From Lentibacillus siamensis (GTDB lineage Bacteria > Bacillota > Bacilli > Bacillales > Amphibacillaceae), in the NCBI RefSeq assembly GCF_039522605.1, contig NZ_BAAADS010000012.1, positions 186,001 through 250,000 on the forward strand: a DNA stretch of 64,000 nucleotides. The letters run 5' to 3'. Positions 60,524 to 64,000 of the stretch are shown piece by piece. Within the stretch, counting starts at the first letter, position 1; every line of letters begins with the position of its first letter. A program made the translations under genes and the position numbers. Under the pieces are notes generated by a model that searched no databases, was not told where the DNA came from, and was given only the letters and a program-made list of their open reading frames with translations.

Positions 60524-61088
60524 TGAAGCTGTTGAAATTGTAAAACCACACTTGACGAAGAGCAGATTTGAACACACACTTCGGGTTGCGGATACAGCAG
60601 TGGAACTTACGGATGTATTCGGAGGGTCACGAGAAAAGATTGAACTTGCAGCAGTTTTTCATGATTATGCAAAATGCAAGCCGGCGGAAGAAATGAAACA
60701 GTTTATTCTGGAGTGTGATGAATTGCCAAATAATCTGCTGGACTATCACCATGAACTATGGCATGGTCCAGTTGCATCTGTTTTGATTGACCGCGAATAT
60801 GGAATAATCGACGATGAAATAAAAAGTGCCATTTATTGCCATACGACAGGGAAGGAAAAGATGAGCAGAATGGACAGGATTATTTTTGTTGCAGATTACA
60901 TTGAACCAGGCCGGTCATTTCCTGGAATTGATGAGGTGCGTAAGGCTGCCAGGTATGATTTACAACTGGCTTCCTGGATGGCATTGCGGAATACGATTCA
61001 GTTCCTTGTAAGCAAAAATGCTACAGTCTATCCAGACACATTTTATGCATATAATGAATTAACAAGACAAATTAATGGGGGTTATTAA
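60513..61088 (+). CDS. yqeK: YqeK family HD-domain hydrolase
   Basis: This 191-residue HD protein shows RFEHTLRVADTAVEL, VFHDYAKC with the metal-binding H-D (near residue 50), HHELWHGPVAS, and CHTTGKEKMS. YqeK enzymes cleave diadenosine tetraphosphate (Ap4A) symmetrically to ADP. It is commonly linked to nadD, with which it overlaps here; in some bacteria the two are fused. Confidence 0.95.
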   Translation: MKIDEAVEIVKPHLTKSRFEHTLRVADTAVELTDVFGGSREKIELAAVFHDYAKCKPAEEMKQFILECDELPNNLLDYHHELWHGPVASVLIDREYGIIDDEIKSAIYCHTTGKEKMSRMDRIIFVADYIEPGRSFPGIDEVRKAARYDLQLASWMALRNTIQFLVSKNATVYPDTFYAYNELTRQINGGY

Positions 61089-61092
61089 TTTC

Positions 61093-61449
61093 ATGAATAA
61101 TAATGAACTTGTGCAAAGGGCTGCAACTGCATGTGAAGACAAACGCGCGATGGATATTGTAGCATTGGACATGAAAGATGTTTCACTGATGGCAGATTAT
61201 TTTCTTATTTGTCATGGAAGCAATGAGCGGCAGGTACAGGCAATTTCCAGGGCGATTAAGGAATCAATGGATGAGATAGATGTTTCCATCAAACGTTTGG
61301 AAGGTTATGAGCAAGCACGCTGGATTCTTGTTGATCTTGGTGATGTGGTGTGTCATATATTCCACAAGGATGAACGCTCTTACTATAACCTGGAGCGTTT
61401 ATGGGGAGATGCATCCAAAATTGAACTGAATGTCGGTCAGAGCTGGTAA
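61093..61449 (+). CDS. rsfS: Ribosome silencing factor RsfS
   Basis: The 118-residue protein binds L14 and blocks subunit joining in slow growth. It has the conserved KRAMDIVALDMKDVSLMADYF, a GSNERQVQAI block, and YNLERLWGDA at the end. ATG at 61093 follows GGGGG, with spacing about 11; an ATG at 61075 lies inside yqeK. It is B. subtilis yqeL. Confidence 0.95.
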   Translation: MNNNELVQRAATACEDKRAMDIVALDMKDVSLMADYFLICHGSNERQVQAISRAIKESMDEIDVSIKRLEGYEQARWILVDLGDVVCHIFHKDERSYYNLERLWGDASKIELNVGQSW

Positions 61450-61450
61450 T

Positions 61451-62209
61451 ATGGAGGCTTATCATCAACTTGCAACTTTATATGATAAATTGATGGGTGA
61501 TGCGCCATATGAACAATGGATTGATTTTGCTGAGAAAATATTCGGTCAATCAGGGAAAGATATAAAGACCATTGCGGATTTGGGCTGCGGAACAGGGCAA
61601 ATAACAACGAAACTTGCTCAAAACGGATATGAAGTTTCTGGAGTAGACTATTCCGTGGATATGTTAAGTATTGCCAGAAAGCGAGCGGATCAGGAGAATG
61701 TATCCATTCAGTGGATACATCAAGACTTACAGCAGTTGGAAGGTCTGTATAATCTCGATGCTGCGATAAGCTTTTGTGATGTTATGAATTATATAACGGA
61801 AGAAAATGCGCTGCGCAGTGTATTTCATCGGGTTGCTGCATCGCTGAAAACAGGTGGTCTGTTCATGTTTGATGTGCATTCAGTTAATAAAGTCGTACAG
61901 TTTTATGTAAATAATACCTTTGCCGATGTTCAGGAAGACGTCTCATACATCTGGTTCTGCACTGCCGGGGAAGAACCAGGTGAAATGTATCATGATCTTA
62001 CATTTTTTGTTTCCGATGGTAAAAAATATGATCGTTTTGAAGAATTTCATCATCAGCAAACGTATTATGTTGATTTTTATAAAAAACTTTTAGATGAAGC
62101 CGGTTTTGAAATTTCCGGTTTGTACGGGGACTTTTTAATAAACTCTGATTTTAATGAAGAACAGGTAGAACGAATTTTTATTATCGCTGAAAAACAGCCG
62201 GAGAAATAA
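61451..62209 (+). CDS. yqeM: YqeM-like SAM-dependent methyltransferase
   Basis: The 252-residue class I methyltransferase has motif I IADLGCGTGQITTKLA (near residue 45), the acidic loop GVDYS, and FCDVMNYI. The start YHQLATLYDKLMGDAPYEQW is the family hallmark. The substrate is unknown. The ATG at 61451 is one base past the rsfS stop and has only a weak ribosome site, suggesting translational coupling. A terminator begins within the last codons. Confidence 0.92.
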   Translation: MEAYHQLATLYDKLMGDAPYEQWIDFAEKIFGQSGKDIKTIADLGCGTGQITTKLAQNGYEVSGVDYSVDMLSIARKRADQENVSIQWIHQDLQQLEGLYNLDAAISFCDVMNYITEENALRSVFHRVAASLKTGGLFMFDVHSVNKVVQFYVNNTFADVQEDVSYIWFCTAGEEPGEMYHDLTFFVSDGKKYDRFEEFHHQQTYYVDFYKKLLDEAGFEISGLYGDFLINSDFNEEQVERIFIIAEKQPEK

Positions 62210-62229
62210 CAATTTCCGGTTGTTTTTTT
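62192..62229 (+). terminator. Terminator of the yqeG-yqeM operon
   Basis: AAACAGCCGGAGAA pairs with TTTCCGGTTGTTT (with a G-U), followed by a T run. It overlaps the yqeM stop codon and separates this operon from comEA. Confidence 0.85.
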
Positions 62230-62311
62230 AAAAAGAGGATTTTTCGGATTAGTGTCGAATAAGTAATTATTATCTTTTTCCCTCTATTTTCCCTGAAGGA
62301 TGTGAAAAGCG

Positions 62312-62899
62312 GTGCTCGACTTCCTCAAGAAAAATTCCCCCTTTATCGTAATCGGAGTCGTAATTGTTTTCATTTTTTTTATAAATAATGATAAAGTGAA
62401 AGAAAATGATGCCCATTCCAATGAAGTTTCTCTGCAAACACAATCTGCTGATGAGATAAAGGAGAAAAGTGTGTCTTCCATGGCCGTTGTTGATGTCAAG
62501 GGCTCTGTTGTGAATCCCGGCGTTTACGAAGTCAGTTTGGATTCACGGGTGAATGATGTTATTGCACTTGCGGGCGGTTTCACAAAACATGCAGATCAGA
62601 CTATGGTAAATCTCGCACAAAAGGTGCAGGATGAAATGATTATCCTAATTCCAAAAACCGGAGATTCAACTGTACAAGCAAACCAAACCGGCGGCAGCGG
62701 ATCAGAAAAAATAAGAATCAACTATGCCTCACAGGAGGAGATTGAAACATTGAATGGAATTGGTCCGTCGAAAGCACAGGCTATCATCCAGTATCGGGAA
62801 GAATTTGGACTGTTTCAGTCAACGGAGGATCTGCTTGAAGTTCCTGGGATAGGCGAAATTACGCTTCAAAATTTAGAAGATAGCATCCAAATTCCATAA
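62312..62899 (+). CDS. comEA: ComEA, DNA receptor for transformation
   Basis: The 195-residue membrane-anchored receptor binds incoming double-stranded DNA. It has one membrane helix (about 10-27), a SLBB-type oligomerisation domain (about 58-115, VVDVKGSVVNPGVYEV), and a C-terminal tandem helix-hairpin-helix DNA-binding domain (about 132-195, INYASQEEIETLNGIGPSKA and VPGIGEITLQNLE). The GTG at 62312 is 11 bases from GAAGGA. The order comEA-comEB-comEC is canonical. B. subtilis places divergent comER upstream; it is absent here. Confidence 0.95.
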   Translation: MLDFLKKNSPFIVIGVVIVFIFFINNDKVKENDAHSNEVSLQTQSADEIKEKSVSSMAVVDVKGSVVNPGVYEVSLDSRVNDVIALAGGFTKHADQTMVNLAQKVQDEMIILIPKTGDSTVQANQTGGSGSEKIRINYASQEEIETLNGIGPSKAQAIIQYREEFGLFQSTEDLLEVPGIGEITLQNLEDSIQIP

Positions 62900-62930
62900 T
62901 AAACAGAATTAATTAAAGGTGGGATACATA

Positions 62931-63494
62931 ATGGAAAGAATCTCCTGGAATCAATATTTTATGGCGCAAAGTCATTTGCTTGCATTAAGAAGCACCTGTA
63001 CACGACTTATGGTCGGAGCAACCATTGTCAGAGAGAAGCGAATCATTGCTGGTGGGTATAATGGCAGTGTTTCCGGAAGTGTTCATTGTATCGATGAAGG
63101 CTGTTATGTCATTGATGGCCATTGTGTTCGAACCGTGCATGCTGAAGCAAATGCATTGCTTCAATGTGCCAAGTTTGGTGTACCGACTGAGGGAGCCGAG
63201 ATTTATGTAACACATTTTCCCTGTCTGCAATGCTGCAAGCAAATTATCCAGGCAGGAATCAAGAGGATCTATTATGCAACCGATTATAAAAATCATCCTT
63301 ATGCCAGGGAATTATTTACTGATGCCGGCGTAGAAACTGAGAAGGTTGAACTGTCAGCGATTGCGCTTGACACCCAGTTTAAAGAAAAAGAACAATACAT
63401 CAACCATCTGTTGAATGAACTGCATAATCAAACGGATGACAATGAAACGTATGACGAGTTGAAAGCTGAAGCGAAATCACTATTTAATATATAG
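62931..63494 (+). CDS. comEB: ComEB, dCMP deaminase family protein
   Basis: This 187-residue zinc deaminase has the catalytic HAEANALLQC (His and Glu) and PCLQCCKQI (Cys zinc ligands), with TRLMVGATIV and GGYNGS upstream. dCMP deaminase makes dUMP for thymidylate synthesis; in B. subtilis the gene is not essential for transformation but the protein helps localise ComGA. The ATG at 62931 follows AAAGGTGGG. The length is normal, with a C-terminal helical tail. Confidence 0.94.
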   Translation: MERISWNQYFMAQSHLLALRSTCTRLMVGATIVREKRIIAGGYNGSVSGSVHCIDEGCYVIDGHCVRTVHAEANALLQCAKFGVPTEGAEIYVTHFPCLQCCKQIIQAGIKRIYYATDYKNHPYARELFTDAGVETEKVELSAIALDTQFKEKEQYINHLLNELHNQTDDNETYDELKAEAKSLFNI

Positions 63495-63503
63495 GTGACC
63501 GGT

Positions 63504-64000
63504 GTGAAAGGGTATTGGCATTTTCCCGCACTGGCAGCAGTAAGCAGTTTCCTGGCGATTGTCATCCAAAGTGAAGTGATTGTCATATTTTTCTTCCTTT
63601 GGCTGGCAATCATGTTGTACGGAGGACGCATGCCGATAATCCCGGTTGTGTTGTCAATTATATCTTCTGTCTCTTTTTATTTTTGGATTCCGGATCTTGC
63701 TGAACTTACTGTAACTGAAAATAAGATGATTAATGAAACCATAGAGATAAGTGGCCGAATCTCAGGACCTGTTCATGAAACGGATCAAAAAGTTGATTTT
63801 ATATTCAATCAGTATAAGACAAATACGAAATACCAAGCCGTATATTTTAAAAATGGGAATAATGGAGACTTCGGCAATTTTAGATATGGTGCACAATGCA
63901 CAGTTTCCGGAACTCCGGAATTACCATCCACTGCCAGAAATCCCGGGCAATTTGACTACCGGAAATTTCTTCTCTCCAAAGGAATCACACACCAATTAAT
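63504..64000 (+). CDS. comEC: ComEC, DNA uptake channel (N-terminal part; truncated by the window end)
   Basis: The frame opens with GTG at 63504 after AGGTGACC and runs off the window; about 165 residues are visible. Two hydrophobic segments (about 8-40 and 45-65) are followed by an OB-fold-like domain ending in the ComEC hallmark RNPGQFDYRKFLLSKGI. ComEC forms the channel that takes single-stranded DNA into the cytoplasm and may carry the nuclease. The position after comEB is canonical. The competence transporter and metallo-hydrolase domains lie beyond the window. Confidence 0.93.
   Translation, partial: MKGYWHFPALAAVSSFLAIVIQSEVIVIFFFLWLAIMLYGGRMPIIPVVLSIISSVSFYFWIPDLAELTVTENKMINETIEISGRISGPVHETDQKVDFIFNQYKTNTKYQAVYFKNGNNGDFGNFRYGAQCTVSGTPELPSTARNPGQFDYRKFLLSKGITHQL

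Noticed and set aside
62231..62270. ComK K-box upstream of comEA
   Set aside because: The two AT boxes are 14 bp apart, not 8, 18 or 31 bp, and the second is degenerate, so it is not listed as a feature.
1..64000. CRISPR array, prophage, IS element, rRNA or tRNA genes
   Set aside because: I looked for regular spaced repeats, transposase or integrase motifs, and cloverleaf or rRNA signatures and saw none.

Overview
The window looks like a chromosomal core region of a low-GC, endospore-forming Firmicute of the family Bacillaceae. Sporulation genes (spo0B, safA, a YhcN/YlaJ lipoprotein gene, spoVB, rsfA-like, sigK, sda), competence genes (comN, comEA-EB-EC), T-box leaders, a 6S RNA next to aspS, and gene order close to the obg-to-comE interval of Bacillus subtilis (recalled, not searched) all point there. 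An Mrp-type Na+/H+ antiporter operon and the kinds of intergenic repeat suggest a halotolerant or alkaliphilic relative such as Virgibacillus, Oceanobacillus or Lentibacillus. That genus-level guess is inference. I see no phage, IS element, CRISPR array, rRNA or tRNA.

Layout: 1-5.2 kb holds the end of spo0B, obg, pheA, safA, nadE and a CoxA-like spore lipoprotein. 5.4-10.7 kb is yebC, ruvAB, a DUF2905 gene, queA, tgt and yajC. 10.8-20.5 kb holds a small membrane protein, an ArsB/NhaD-type transporter, spoVB, comN, secDF, a LapA-like gene, recJ and apt. 20.7-26.9 kb has rel and dtd, then an accessory pair (GlcG/HbpS-like gene and fdhA), then a cell-wall amidase. 26.9-30.6 kb is an Asp-type T-box, hisS-aspS and 6S RNA. 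30.6-31.0 kb is gene-free repeat DNA. 31.0-39.5 kb holds rsfA-like, rarA, cymR, cysteine desulfurase, mnmA, a TPR gene, recD2 and a zinc-ribbon gene. 39.5-46.9 kb is an AI-2E permease, an Ala-type T-box, alaS, ireB, ruvX, a DUF1292 gene, mltG and an O-methyltransferase. 46.9-50.7 kb is udk, greA, a YrrS-like gene, mtnN and sigK. 50.9-56.2 kb is the mrp operon on the minus strand. 56.3-57.1 kb holds a 46-codon sda gene with upstream DnaA boxes and a compound hairpin repeat. 57.2-64 kb is yqeG-yqeH-aroE-yhbY-nadD-yqeK-rsfS-yqeM, then comEA-comEB and the start of comEC.

The genes fall into linked groups: tRNA charging and modification (hisS, aspS, alaS, queA, tgt, mnmA, dtd), recombination and repair (ruvAB, recJ, rarA, recD2), ribosome assembly (obg, yqeH, yhbY, rsfS, ruvX), and sporulation or competence control. 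The main points for a second look are: six DnaA-type boxes in front of sda; an mrp operon with no mrpB; a 63-bp direct repeat carrying hairpins beside sda; at least three further families of short intergenic repeats; a probable ATT start codon; and a hisS-aspS leader whose specifier codon reads Asp, not His.
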